The notes below the pieces were generated by a model. It made no database searches. It was not told the DNA's origin and was given only the letters and a program-made list of their open reading frames with translations. Shown here piece by piece: positions 7,036 through 14,870 of a stretch of DNA of 58,851 nucleotides. Made by a program: the position numbers and the translations under genes. Source of the stretch: Nodosilinea foveolarum (GTDB lineage: Bacteria > Cyanobacteriota > Cyanobacteriia > Phormidesmidales > Phormidesmidaceae). Location: the NCBI GenBank assembly GCA_003242035.1, contig QBMC01000008.1, forward strand, positions 1 through 58,851, written 5' to 3'. Positions within the stretch are counted from its first letter, which is position 1, and each line of letters begins with the position of its first letter.

Positions 7036-9016
7036 GCGGCAATATGCCTTGAAAGACCGAGCCTTAGCCCTGGGGTGGCCAGATTCCCTCATCGAGGTAC
7101 TCGATGGAGACTTAGGCCTATCGGGTAGCCAAAGCACGACTCGAAAGGACTTCCAGCTACTGGTATCTGATGTATCAATGGGCAAAGTTGGTGCCATCTT
7201 AGCGTTAGAAGCCTCTAGACTATCCCGCTCTTCGGCCGACTGGAGCCGACTTGTTGAGCTGTGTGCATTTTCAGGCGTGCTGATCATCGATGAAGATGGT
7301 TGCTATGACCCCAGTAACTTCAACGACCAATTGCTGTTGGGGCTGAAAGGCACAATGTCGCAAGCAGAGCTTCACTTTATCCGCTCTCGACTACTGGGTG
7401 GCAAACAAAACAAAGCTAAGAAAGGTGAATTACGATTTCCACTGCCTATCGGATATTGCTACGATGATCATGGTCAAACTGTCTTTGACCATGATGAGCA
7501 AGTGCGTGAGGTGGTCGAGTTATTCTTCCAAGTATTTGCCAATAAAAGGAGTGCCTATGGGGTTACTCGCTACTTTGGAGAACAGCAGATAGACTTTCCA
7601 AAGCGAGCCTATGGTGGCGTATGGAACGGAAAAATTATTTGGGGCAAGCTTACCTATGGCAGAGCGCTGACCCTACTGAAGAATCCATCTTATACGGGCG
7701 CTTATGTCTATGGTCGCTACAAAGTTGAGAAATCGCTATCGGCAGATGGTACGTTCACCTCAGGCATAAAACAACAACCTCGTGAAAGTTGGGAGGTGAT
7801 TATTCAGGAGCACCACTCTTCATATATTAGCTGGCAGACCTATCTTCAAAACCAAGACATCTTGCAAAACAATCGAACCAATGGAGCTAAAACGCTTGTG
7901 ACCAGTGCCGCCAGAGAAGGGAAAGCGCTCCTGCACGGCTTACTGATCTGTAGCAAATGTGGTCGAAGGCTGACGGTGCGCTACACAGGAAATGGTGGCC
8001 TCTGGCCGCAGTATGAGTGCAACTGGCGCAAGAAGGAAGGACTAACCGGGCGAGCCTGTCTCAATACTCGTGCTGACATCGTTGATAACGCCATCATTCC
8101 CTTAATTTTTGAAGCACTGGAGCCGCAAAAACTCGAAATCGCCCTAATGTCGCTCGATAAGCTCGAAGCGCACTATGCCAAAGTAGACAAGCAATGGCAG
8201 TTAGCATTAGAACGAGCCGAATATGAGGCGCAAATTGCACAGCGGCGCTTTGAAGAGGTAGACCCGGCTAACCGTTTAGTGGCTGCCACGCTAGAAAACC
8301 GATGGGAACAAGCACTGCTCAAAGTGCAGCAGACTAGGGAAGCCCGCTTACAACAGCGTCAAACGCAACCCCTCAACCGGATGAGTGAAACTGATAAGGC
8401 AGACCTTTTCAGGCTGGCCGAGCACTTACCTCAACTCTGGAATGCAGAACACACCCAGTCTAAGCAAAAAAAACAGGTTATTCGCTTGCTAATTGAGGAC
8501 GTTACCGTAGAACGGCACCAGCAGCCTCGGCAGCTAGCACTACATATTCGATGGAAGGGGGGAAAGCAGGAGTCCTTAACCATTCCGATTCCTCTAAAAC
8601 AGGCAGACAGAGTGCGCTACCCGGCTGAGACCATCCACAAGATTAGAGAGTTAGCCAAAACGTTTCACGACAAGAACATTGCCGATACGCTCAATCAGCT
8701 TAGTATCAAAAGCTCGTCTGGAAAACCGTTTACCTCTAGCATGGTCAAGTGGTTGCGATACAAGCATGACATCACTGTTTGTCCCACACATCGTCAAGGT
8801 GAATTAACCGTTAAACAAGTCGCTCAGAGCTATGGTGTATCCACACATATCGTTTACTACTGGATTGAAACTGGTCTCCTACAGGCACAGAGAAGTCATC
8901 GTGGCACTTATCGGATTGTTATCTCCGAATCAAAACATCAAGAGTTGACGGCCTGGGCACAGGTTCCACGAACAGAAAAAATTAGGCAAGCACGGCTTGG
9001 CCAGAGACAGCAATAA
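6932..9016 (+). CDS. Large serine recombinase
   Basis: 694 residues. The N-terminal resolvase domain has the catalytic serine in YVYLRQSTMGQV (Ser22), then EASRLSRSSADWSRLVELC (near 98) and the QAELHFIRSR helix. A recombinase domain follows (residues about 190-290, with LLKNPSYTGAYVYGR), then a zinc-ribbon of the CSKCGRRL...YECNWRKKEG type (about 340-375) and a coiled-coil stretch (about 425-480). The C-terminus adds a MerR/excisionase-like helix-turn-helix (LTVKQVAQSYGVSTHIVYYW, about 630-650). The start ATG has an excellent site (AAAGGAGAGAACG). It should catalyse integration and excision of the surrounding element by 2-bp staggered cuts. It looks intact. Confidence 0.92.
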   Translation: MNEPKIHPVHLQRKAYVYLRQSTMGQVRLNRESTERQYALKDRALALGWPDSLIEVLDGDLGLSGSQSTTRKDFQLLVSDVSMGKVGAILALEASRLSRSSADWSRLVELCAFSGVLIIDEDGCYDPSNFNDQLLLGLKGTMSQAELHFIRSRLLGGKQNKAKKGELRFPLPIGYCYDDHGQTVFDHDEQVREVVELFFQVFANKRSAYGVTRYFGEQQIDFPKRAYGGVWNGKIIWGKLTYGRALTLLKNPSYTGAYVYGRYKVEKSLSADGTFTSGIKQQPRESWEVIIQEHHSSYISWQTYLQNQDILQNNRTNGAKTLVTSAAREGKALLHGLLICSKCGRRLTVRYTGNGGLWPQYECNWRKKEGLTGRACLNTRADIVDNAIIPLIFEALEPQKLEIALMSLDKLEAHYAKVDKQWQLALERAEYEAQIAQRRFEEVDPANRLVAATLENRWEQALLKVQQTREARLQQRQTQPLNRMSETDKADLFRLAEHLPQLWNAEHTQSKQKKQVIRLLIEDVTVERHQQPRQLALHIRWKGGKQESLTIPIPLKQADRVRYPAETIHKIRELAKTFHDKNIADTLNQLSIKSSSGKPFTSSMVKWLRYKHDITVCPTHRQGELTVKQVAQSYGVSTHIVYYWIETGLLQAQRSHRGTYRIVISESKHQELTAWAQVPRTEKIRQARLGQRQQ

Positions 9017-9105
9017 ATACTCTGCCCCTTTAGTTCTCCTGTATCTTAGGAGTAGCTCAAGGGCAGGAATGCTCTATATCCCGAAAGTAAGTTGTAAAAG
9101 GTGCA

Positions 9106-9486
9106 TTATGACCACACCGTCGGCACCTTGAGCAGCCGTGTGGTTCCATCCTTTTTGGGAATCGGGACTTCCCGCAAGCCTTGGTGGTGCCAATCGAAGA
9201 CGTTGGCCGCTAGCACCTCAGCTAGTTGAAACCGTTCGTGATGCTGAAGAGAAGCTCTCCCGTCCACACCAGCGGTTCTTTTCCCCTGGTTGAGTTGGGT
9301 AACTTGTCGGACTGCCATGAGCTGGGCACATCTCGAACGAAGGAGTAACTTTTGCAAGTTCTTCGCTCTATCCGTATCCTTCGCTTGAATCGCTTTCCAG
9401 ATGCGATGTTGTAGCCGGAACAGTGCGCGTCTAAACCTTTTCCAAGGCAGCGCGTTCCAAGATTCGCTATGTCGAGTAATCGTCAT
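9106..9486 (-). pseudogene. Group II intron RT/maturase, N-terminal part (gene split by insertion)
   Basis: Codes for the start of the intron protein: WNALPWKRFRRALFRLQHRI, then KNLQKLLLRSRCAQLMAVRQ, and KRTAGVDG, the RT-0 and RT-1 signature of bacterial maturases. It ends in the IPKKDGTTRLLKVP motif and then four foreign residues (TVWS) encoded by the inserted element. Real intron coding therefore ends at the GGCAC core (9122). The remaining 460 residues are at 5050-6438. The start is ATG at 9486, in the usual position in domain IV. Confidence 0.9.
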
Positions 9487-10041
9487 GCGTCTAACCTATG
9501 GTCTACGTCATCATCGTCTGGTCTTCAGACCTCAAGCCAATTACGGCTTGTCCTAGCCGAGGGCAGGAATTGTACATCCCATCTTGCCTACTGCTAGTTC
9601 GACAGCTAGCAGACCGTACCCTCGTTTTTCTTCGTTCCTTCCAAGAGATTGTTTGACGATTTAGGGCGGTTCATTTTGCCTACCGACTTCTCAAGAGAGG
9701 TGCTGCTCAGCACTTAAATGTCAGCGAGAAATGGTCGGTGGGAGGGAAGGTAGAGATAGTCCTTCGCACTCATAATTTCAGACACTTTTCTAGAACCTGT
9801 TTACCCTTGTCGCCTCCCGTGACCGCCAGTGTGCCTATCTATCTTCGGCTCTGATTGCGACCTGGTTCCCGCTTCACTCTGTAAGATTCTGGGCTTACTC
9901 GGTGGGGACAGCCTTGGAGTCAACCCCCTCTCTGGGCGGTGGGTCTCTCACCCACATCTTTTGGAAAGTTAGACTAGCAAATGGGCTAGCCCCTCTGGTT
10001 ATCAGCAACAAGGCGGCTGTTTCGCAGAGAACGAATCGCAC
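9487..10041 (-). ncRNA. Group II intron 5' RNA region (domains I to IV start)
   Basis: 555 bases upstream of the maturase start, with no ORF. Read on the minus strand it begins GTGCGATTCGTTCTCTGCGA and is rich in short complementary GC blocks, as expected for domains I-III. A second GTGCG-like motif (GAGTGCGAAGG, near 9766) was not chosen because the outer one has the better 5' consensus and leaves room for domain I. Individual helices were not folded. Confidence 0.7.
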
Positions 10042-10042
10042 T

Positions 10043-10061
10043 AAGCGGAATTATTCTGCTT
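10043..10061 (-). repeat. Hairpin in the 5' exon immediately beside the intron
   Basis: On the minus strand AAGCAGAA-TAA-TTCCGCTT forms an 8-bp stem with one mismatch, ending one base before the intron. It may be the old terminator of the minus-strand genes upstream. Some bacterial introns insert next to such stem-loops. Confidence 0.45.
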
Positions 10062-10159
10062 AGAAAAGCTACGCGATCGCAGACTTAGTCATTTTTAGTC
10101 AACCGCAAATAATGGTCTGTTGAGCCTTGAGTAGCCGTCATCCAGCATCGCAGCGTCAC

Positions 10160-10396
10160 TCACCAAGCGGTATAGCCACGTTTCGCCCGCCGTTTCTCAA
10201 CAGCCTCAAAGATTGCCAGCCCTTCTTCGTAGCGATCGCACACAACCTCAATACACTGCCCATGCATCGCACTCATCCGACCCCAACGACGCAGTACAAC
10301 CCACTGACCAAATAGGTTCTGCCGCACCTCACAGGAATAGTGCTTCGAGTTCTTCCGCCAGTCTTGCCGCTTCCATTTGTCTAACTGATACCCCAT
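10160..10396 (-). CDS. WGR-domain-like small protein
   Basis: 78 residues. The pattern YSCEVRQNLFGQWVVLRRWG, followed by R, then a stretch ending in FEAVEKRRAKRGY, matches the WGR domain. That is a small fold named for its Trp-Gly-Arg and is thought to bind nucleic acid ends. The protein is little more than the domain. It lies 9 bases after the 238-codon gene on the same strand, so the three minus genes 10160-11630 likely form one transcript, ending near the hairpin by the intron. Its cellular role on the plasmid is unknown. Confidence 0.7.
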   Translation of the reverse strand: MGYQLDKWKRQDWRKNSKHYSCEVRQNLFGQWVVLRRWGRMSAMHGQCIEVVCDRYEEGLAIFEAVEKRRAKRGYTAW

Positions 10397-10405
10397 GCTT
10401 AAGCC

Positions 10406-11071
10406 TCACCGACACCTGCTCACCCAAACTTCCTGCGTTTGGTAAAAGCTGCCGCGCTGCTCCATCGGAAAGCCACCGAGCAGCGCGGCGATCCACACCT
10501 CCACCATCGGCATCTTCAACCGCCTTTGCAGATCAACCAATCGCTGCGGCTCGTCCGTCTGCCCATCGGTCAATACCTTCACCCAGTCAGATACGTTTTC
10601 GGCATGGGAAACGGCCAATGCCTGACTTTTCAAATCAGTATCCTCCAGCGCGTCGATCATATCCAAGACCGACAGCTTCCCTACATCACCTGCAACAGAA
10701 TCGTCATCGCTTTTATCCTCCTCGCCTGTGCGATCGCCCCCCGTCTTATAAGAACGACTCACCAAATCAGAAAAGTCCAGCTCCTGCGTCTGCCGGGTCA
10801 GCCCTTGCAGCCAGTCATCCCCCATCACCGGCTCCTCAGCATTATGCGCGTCCTGCCAATCCTCCCAAAGCACATCAGCCTTCGCCTCGAAAATTCCTGC
10901 GAGCTGCCCCAAAAAATCACCCGCGATCCTAAGCTGATCGCGCCGACCCAACCCATCTATCTCCCCTTCAAACCGCGCCCAAAGACTCAGCACATCCGCC
11001 CGCTCTGGAACCTCAGCCGCTTCTTCCAAAGCAACTCCCAAGTTCAGCTCTAACTGACGCACACTAACCAC
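10406..11071 (-). CDS. Hypothetical plasmid protein
   Basis: About 221 residues from the GTG at 11071, chosen because a strong GGGAGGAGG site lies just upstream and the start overlaps the preceding stop by 8 bases. A longer ATG start at 11122 is possible but would overlap more. The protein is acidic and soluble, with a charged low-complexity middle (GEEDKSDDDSVAGD), no membrane segment and no motif I recognise. Position suggests co-expression with the zinc-finger-like and WGR proteins. Two long plus-strand frames over this gene are shadows. Confidence 0.7.
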   Translation of the reverse strand: MVSVRQLELNLGVALEEAAEVPERADVLSLWARFEGEIDGLGRRDQLRIAGDFLGQLAGIFEAKADVLWEDWQDAHNAEEPVMGDDWLQGLTRQTQELDFSDLVSRSYKTGGDRTGEEDKSDDDSVAGDVGKLSVLDMIDALEDTDLKSQALAVSHAENVSDWVKVLTDGQTDEPQRLVDLQRRLKMPMVEVWIAALLGGFPMEQRGSFYQTQEVWVSRCR

Positions 11072-11630
11072 CGTGCCCTCCTCCCAGCAAATCGATCTGC
11101 TCCAGCGAAGCGTCTTCCTCAACCTTTAATGAACAACCTTGAATAGAACACTCAATCGGTTCCAGTCGAACCTCATTAGCAAAAAAAGTAATGCCAAACC
11201 GCGCCTTCAGATAACCCATCACATCTTTTTGAACGTACTTCTCTAGCGATCGCTTACGGAGGCCCGCACAGTGAATCGGTTTAATTTCCAGCACTTTGGA
11301 ACTGCCTTGAAACACAGAAGCTGAGATCGCATGAACCGGCGCATCCTTCCGCTTCTCTCGCCAAATGTACAGCGTTGCATAAGGCGTCATATCTTCTGCG
11401 ATCGCCAACGAAACCTCTTCAACGACCCGCTGAGCAGGTGCGTCCTCCACCTCCCGATAAGCAGAGCGCCGCTTTTCATTCACCTCCAGCCGGTTGCGAT
11501 AGTGAGAACGCCGACGACGGCAGCGACTTTCAACCCAGCAACCATCGCCCTCCGGCCCATGTAGCTGCTGTGCCACTGGCGCACTGAGCCGAGCGCACTC
11601 CACGCACTTTTTACTAATCCTACGAGGCAT
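11064..11630 (-). CDS. Hypothetical protein with N-terminal Cys/Arg-rich region
   Basis: 188 residues. The N-terminus has a CxxC pair (KKCVECARL) followed by two more cysteines (GCWVESRC) and a very basic run (RRRRSHYRNR), which may form a zinc-binding, nucleic-acid-binding element. The rest is mixed alpha/beta with ATLYIWREKRKDAPVHAISA and a C-terminal GGGHGG. It is first in a three-gene minus-strand unit. A 66-codon frame overlapping its start is not supported. Family not recognised. Confidence 0.65.
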   Translation of the reverse strand: MPRRISKKCVECARLSAPVAQQLHGPEGDGCWVESRCRRRRSHYRNRLEVNEKRRSAYREVEDAPAQRVVEEVSLAIAEDMTPYATLYIWREKRKDAPVHAISASVFQGSSKVLEIKPIHCAGLRKRSLEKYVQKDVMGYLKARFGITFFANEVRLEPIECSIQGCSLKVEEDASLEQIDLLGGGHGG

Positions 11631-11969
11631 CGGCCCAACCCCTCAAAAGCCTTGCTATCGCTGCACTTACCATAACGCAACTCGCTCTAGTAAATTCGTA
11701 GCGTAACATTTAGTGTAACAGCCCCTCCCCTCCAGACCCCCGATTCCTGGTATACATTATGTATATAGAACTCTGATTTTCTGTCGCACTCGCAGTCAGT
11801 TGGTATTGTCTATAGGCGATCGCCCTCCGCCTCTGTAAGCTGCTTGGGTAGGGCGATCTCAAATAATCTAAGAGGCTTGCATAAAACCAATAAACCAAAC
11901 AATACTTGAGTTATTGGTTTTATGGTTAAATGGTTTTAGAGATACCAATAAACCATTTAACCAATATTT
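11631..11969. promoter_or_regulatory. Divergent control region upstream of parA1, with parS/operator-like repeats
   Basis: 339 bases with no gene. The 3' part is AT-rich and built of ACCAATAA/TTATTGGT-type motifs. A perfect 14-bp inverted repeat, TGGTTAAATGGTTT (11923-11936) and AAACCATTTAACCA (11950-11963), ends 6 bases before the parA1 start. It contains the same 8-bp family as the arrays at 12593-12648 and 12992-13039, so it is a probable operator or partition site. The 5' part should hold the promoter of the minus-strand genes. Confidence 0.65.
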
Positions 11970-12587
11970 ATGAAAACAGTCAGTTTCGTATCGAAAAAAG
12001 GCGGTGTGGGAAAAACCACTTCTGCCATACATTTCGCTTATTGGTTGGCCATCAATGGTTATGCCGTCGTGCTAGTAGACGATGACAACAACCGCACGGC
12101 TACTAATTGGGCCGAACGTGCCGAATCTAACCCTAAGTTTGATGTTCCTTTCAAGATTGTCAGCTTTAGAGCCATGTCTAAAGCTATTGGTGGCGCAGAC
12201 TACGTTGTAATTGATTCACAAGCAAGTCACACGGACGATGATCTTAAAGATTTTGCAGAAGACTGTAATTTAGTCATTATTCCAACTAAGGCAGATATCT
12301 CTAGTGCTAGAGCGGCGACAGAGACAGCCGATGCAATCGTTAACTCTAACGGCCAGTATAAAATCCTAATTGCAGATGCACCTGGCTACAACAAGAATGC
12401 AAAAGAGCTAAGAGACGATCTTGTAGAGTCTGGCTATTCCGTCTTTGCAAAAGCGATTCGTCGCGGAGAGGGTGTTAATCACGCAGCTCTAAATGGCAAC
12501 ACTCTGGCTCAAATGACCGGAAAGTATAAGATGCCGTGGCGAGACTACGAAACGGTATTCAGCGAAATTTCTGAGTTAATAGCTTAA
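11970..12587 (+). CDS. parA: ParA-family partition ATPase, locus 1
   Basis: 205 residues, the short (type Ib) ParA without an N-terminal DNA-binding domain. The deviant Walker A is SKKGGVGKTT (residues 8-17), Walker A' is VVLVDDDNNRTATNW (about 33-47), and the Walker B-like strand is YVVIDSQAS (about 75-83). It should bind nucleoid DNA with ATP and position the plasmid. A small ParB-like gene follows, separated by a 7-copy repeat array. Further repeats lie upstream and downstream, so the locus is a complete parABS. A second, divergent ParA is at 50227. Confidence 0.88.
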   Translation: MKTVSFVSKKGGVGKTTSAIHFAYWLAINGYAVVLVDDDNNRTATNWAERAESNPKFDVPFKIVSFRAMSKAIGGADYVVIDSQASHTDDDLKDFAEDCNLVIIPTKADISSARAATETADAIVNSNGQYKILIADAPGYNKNAKELRDDLVESGYSVFAKAIRRGEGVNHAALNGNTLAQMTGKYKMPWRDYETVFSEISELIA

Positions 12588-12592
12588 GATAG

Positions 12593-12648
12593 ACCAGTAA
12601 ACCAGTAAACCAGTAAACCAGTAAACCAGTAAACCAGTAAACCAGTAA
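12593..12648. repeat. Seven tandem copies of an 8-bp repeat (ACCAGTAA), candidate parS of locus 1
   Basis: Exact tandem copies of ACCAGTAA fill the parA1-parB1 gap, starting at 12593, 12601, 12609, 12617, 12625, 12633 and 12641, followed by a degenerate ACCAAAAG that runs into the parB1 ribosome-binding site. Such short iterated sites are typical centromeres for small ribbon-helix-helix ParB proteins. Confidence 0.85.
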
Positions 12649-12663
12649 ACCAAAAGGAAAAAT

Positions 12664-12978
12664 ATGGGACGTTTCTCAGATAACGGACTTAAGAAAACAT
12701 CACCTAAAGTCAGTGAAGATGCGCTAGCGGCAGAAGATCAAAAAACCAATAAACCAATAGTAGAGAAGCATGACCAAAAAACCGCCGAAGATATCTACAC
12801 TGCTGAACAGCTCAAGCCAGTTAATGTAGGCGGATTTCGCGTTCCGTTAGCCGTAAGAGCACATTGGCAATCCTCCGCAAAGCTTAATGGGGACAAGGTG
12901 GCCACGCTACTACGAGACTACCTAAAAGATCGCTACGGTCTACCGGATGGCATTAGCGAAGAGGATCTATTCTGTTGA
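12664..12978 (+). CDS. Small ParB-like centromere-binding protein, locus 1
   Basis: 104 residues directly downstream of parA1, with AAAAGGAAAAAT before the ATG. The basic N-terminal tail is likely disordered. The C-terminal half (FRVPLAVRAHWQSSAKLNGD, then KVATLLRDYLKDRYGLP) looks like a ribbon-helix-helix dimerisation and DNA-binding domain. The C-terminal part resembles the locus-2 partner at 50857 (LxxxVRxxxx...YGLP/FDLPEG endings). Codons near 12740 themselves contain the repeat-like string AAACCAATAAACCAAT. It should bind the flanking 8-bp repeats and stimulate ParA. Confidence 0.7.
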   Translation: MGRFSDNGLKKTSPKVSEDALAAEDQKTNKPIVEKHDQKTAEDIYTAEQLKPVNVGGFRVPLAVRAHWQSSAKLNGDKVATLLRDYLKDRYGLPDGISEEDLFC

Positions 12979-12991
12979 TAGTAATTTCACT

Positions 12992-13039
12992 AACCAATAA
13001 GCCAGTAAACCAATAAGCCAGTAAACCAATAAGCCAGTA
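12992..13039. repeat. Three tandem 16-bp repeats downstream of parB1
   Basis: AACCAATAAGCCAGTA occurs three times in tandem (12992, 13008, 13024). Each is two copies of the 8-bp locus-1 motif (ACCAATAA and GCCAGTAA). Nothing else is apparent between 13040 and 13165. Confidence 0.85.
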
Positions 13040-13165
13040 AACCTATTTAAGCGTGGTACTACTCCGCTGAAAAACAGTGCTAAAGCAATTAAGATTTGAG
13101 TTGAAATCATTCATAGTCTGCCCCTAGCGGGAAAGCTAAGCGTAGACCCCTCAGCCTACATACCT

Positions 13166-13519
13166 ATGGCTAACCCTGCCGCAATGAGAAATCCTGTAAT
13201 CGACTGTATTCTTGCGCTGGGTGAGTCAGACATCCCAGACCAAAAAATTCCCCCAGGCGCTTTTCTCTTAGCCTTTACGAAAGCATTCAAGCGAAATCGA
13301 GCGTCTATGGAAACGCAAGAGATTCCCCAGCTCTTTGTCGAAGAGATAAAGGAAATTCTTGCCGCTCCGTCGATACCTGATACGCACGATATTATGTTGG
13401 AGACTAGAGAAGCAATCGCATCGCTAGAGAAAGCGGGGGATCGCCCAGGAGCGCAAGTACTTTCGGTCTCGCTGACGATGCTTCAGGCTAAATTTGCTAG
13501 AGAAGTTCAAAGGAACTAA
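13166..13519 (+). CDS. Hypothetical protein
   Basis: 117 residues, predicted soluble and helical, starting MANPAAMRNPVIDCILALGE with a C-terminal helix pair (REAIASLEKAGD, then LSVSLTMLQAKFAREVQ). No signal, membrane segment or catalytic motif is visible. It stands alone between the par locus 1 repeats and the convergent end of the T4SS operon (6 bases away). Codon use resembles its neighbours. Not recognised. Confidence 0.6.
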   Translation: MANPAAMRNPVIDCILALGESDIPDQKIPPGAFLLAFTKAFKRNRASMETQEIPQLFVEEIKEILAAPSIPDTHDIMLETREAIASLEKAGDRPGAQVLSVSLTMLQAKFAREVQRN

Positions 13520-13524
13520 CCTCA

Positions 13525-13902
13525 CTAAATACCTGCCACGAACATTTGGTGGCTCATTCCTTTGTGCTTAAGCACCTTCAGATGCCGCGCCGTTCCGATA
13601 GGGATGCTGCACTTTTCAATCAGCTCAAAGCCAGTGAAAAGGCGATCGCTTTGACAAACCATCTCCCACTTTCCACCTACTTTGTGGGAGACGGCTTCCT
13701 CCCCAGATGCTGACGAAGCATAAGCGTAGTCCTGGTAGGTCGCTACATCCTCATAGTCAGTCAAGACATCGGGTGATTGCTGAGGCTGAAATGCCATTGC
13801 CGGAACGGCGGCGATAAAGCTGGCCGCCATCCAGACCAAAATGGAGCAAAACAAAATAGCCTGCGCCTGCTGCCTGATTCGTCTTTGCCGTTGCTTTCTC
13901 AT
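13525..13902 (-). CDS. Small exported or membrane-anchored protein, last gene of the T4SS operon
   Basis: 125 residues. A basic start (MRKQRQRRIRQQAQ) is followed by one hydrophobic segment (ILFCSILVWMAASFIAAVPA) ending in AMA, a signal peptide or anchor. The rest would be periplasmic, with two cysteines (EMVCQSDRL, EKCSIP) that could form a disulfide. The start overlaps the preceding gene's stop (ATGA). Being the terminal gene of the transfer operon suggests an accessory role in the envelope channel; the function is unknown. Confidence 0.65.
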   Translation of the reverse strand: MRKQRQRRIRQQAQAILFCSILVWMAASFIAAVPAMAFQPQQSPDVLTDYEDVATYQDYAYASSASGEEAVSHKVGGKWEMVCQSDRLFTGFELIEKCSIPIGTARHLKVLKHKGMSHQMFVAGI

Positions 13903-14870
13903 GGTGTTAGCTGCCGTTGTTTTGGTGTTTTAGTCCGAGGCGCAATGCCTTTCGCCGCGCTGCCACCCACGTCAAACGCTGCTGCTGCCTCACGAGTAGC
14001 CTCCCGCACTGCTTGTTGGCCTTGATTGCCGATGGTCTCTAGTCGAACGGCATCGCGGACAATACCGCGTTCCTTATCAATGACAATGACTTCATCGCTA
14101 TCAGAGTAGACAACGAGGGTTTGGCCCGAGAAGATGTGAGGCCCGTCATCGAGGCTAAGCTCGTTCATGGTCTGCTTGATTTTCTGTGCTCCAGGACTCC
14201 GCTGGCGAATCAATTCTTGCTGCATGTCCTGCGCGGAGAGCTGTCCTGAGGGTTCGCCAACGATTTGCCACCCTTGATTGCTCTCGGTGCTGGCAAAGAA
14301 TTGTGACTGCCGCCCAAACTCATCTTGAACCTGAATAGAAACATCTTGCGAAGGAAAATTGCCAGCCATCGCCGCGTCTAGCGCCTGCTTTTTATCATCC
14401 GGCATCTTTTCAAAGTGGCTCGGCAGGTTCTGATAGCTATCTTTTATACAATAGTCCCCGACTTGTACAACCACCGCTAGATGTTCCTTACGAGAAATCG
14501 GCGCGATTCTACCCGTAGTCGTTAGGCTCAAAGCACTGCTCATACCCTCCCCGTCCGGTGCCTGCCGCAGGCGCTTTTGCTCCCTGCCTTCTATCTGCGC
14601 CCGATTACTTCCAGTGAGTTGAGGCTGATCTGCCTCTATCTGCCTAATATCAGTATTTAGGACAGAATCTATATTCTCCTCACCCGCTGGGTCTACTGTC
14701 TGATCAGATAACGGTCTTCTGTTTTTGCCCCTATCCTCATCTTGATTTTTAATAACGGCCGTCATTAACCCTATATAGCTAACAGCATTTAGAACACTGA
14801 GTAGACTAGAGTGAGTGCCGCTGCCGTCCACCCCTACGGTTCCTTGACTGTTAGAAGAAAGCTGAGCCAT
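13899..14870 (-). CDS. Hypothetical protein in the T4SS operon, downstream of virD4
   Basis: 323 residues, abutting the VirD4 gene (stop and start adjacent at 14870/14871). The N-terminus is short and weakly hydrophobic (NAVSYIGLMTAVI), then a polar linker (about 45-110). A compact C-terminal region has alternating strands (HLAVVVQVGDYCIKDSY, IFSGQTLVVYSDSDEVIVID) like a small beta-rich domain. The end is Gln/Ala/Lys-rich. Its position suggests a partner of the coupling protein or a secreted DNA-processing accessory. No family recognised. Confidence 0.6.
   Translation of the reverse strand: MAQLSSNSQGTVGVDGSGTHSSLLSVLNAVSYIGLMTAVIKNQDEDRGKNRRPLSDQTVDPAGEENIDSVLNTDIRQIEADQPQLTGSNRAQIEGREQKRLRQAPDGEGMSSALSLTTTGRIAPISRKEHLAVVVQVGDYCIKDSYQNLPSHFEKMPDDKKQALDAAMAGNFPSQDVSIQVQDEFGRQSQFFASTESNQGWQIVGEPSGQLSAQDMQQELIRQRSPGAQKIKQTMNELSLDDGPHIFSGQTLVVYSDSDEVIVIDKERGIVRDAVRLETIGNQGQQAVREATREAAAAFDVGGSAAKGIAPRTKTPKQRQLTP

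Larger units (their letters stand above)
6434..9121 (+). mobile_element. 2,688-bp serine-recombinase mobile element inserted in the intron RT gene
   Basis: The element is bounded by two copies of GGCAC (6434-6438 and 9122-9126), the longest identity shared by both junctions. Deleting one copy and everything between rejoins the RT codons as R-L-L-K-V-P-A-L-E-N-R-V in frame. It carries a DUF5372-like gene, a small gene and a large serine recombinase, all on the plus strand, opposite to the intron. No terminal inverted repeats or longer target duplication were seen, which fits serine-type integration with a short crossover core. Confidence 0.85.
5012..10041 (-). mobile_element. Group II intron, interrupted by a serine-recombinase element
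   Basis: Read on the minus strand, the intron begins GTGCGATTCG at 10041 and ends CTTACCCGAC at 5012, with a domain V/VI pair just before the end and a split maturase gene inside. Without the inserted 2,688-bp element it would be about 2.34 kb, normal for an ORF-containing bacterial intron. The 5' exon ends in a small hairpin (10043-10061). The boundaries come from the GUGCG 5' consensus and the domain VI structure, not from an alignment. Confidence 0.8.

Noticed and set aside
9040-9580. Similar GGGCAGGAAT...ATCCC strings near 9060 and 9564
   Set aside because: One is in the recombinase element and one in the intron RNA; they are too short and diverged to call a duplicated end.
10213-11053. 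Two long plus-strand frames (239 and 204 codons)
   Set aside because: They lie antisense to the minus-strand genes at 10160-11071, which have ribosome-binding sites and overlapping starts; the composition (Pro/Ser/His-rich) is typical of shadow frames.
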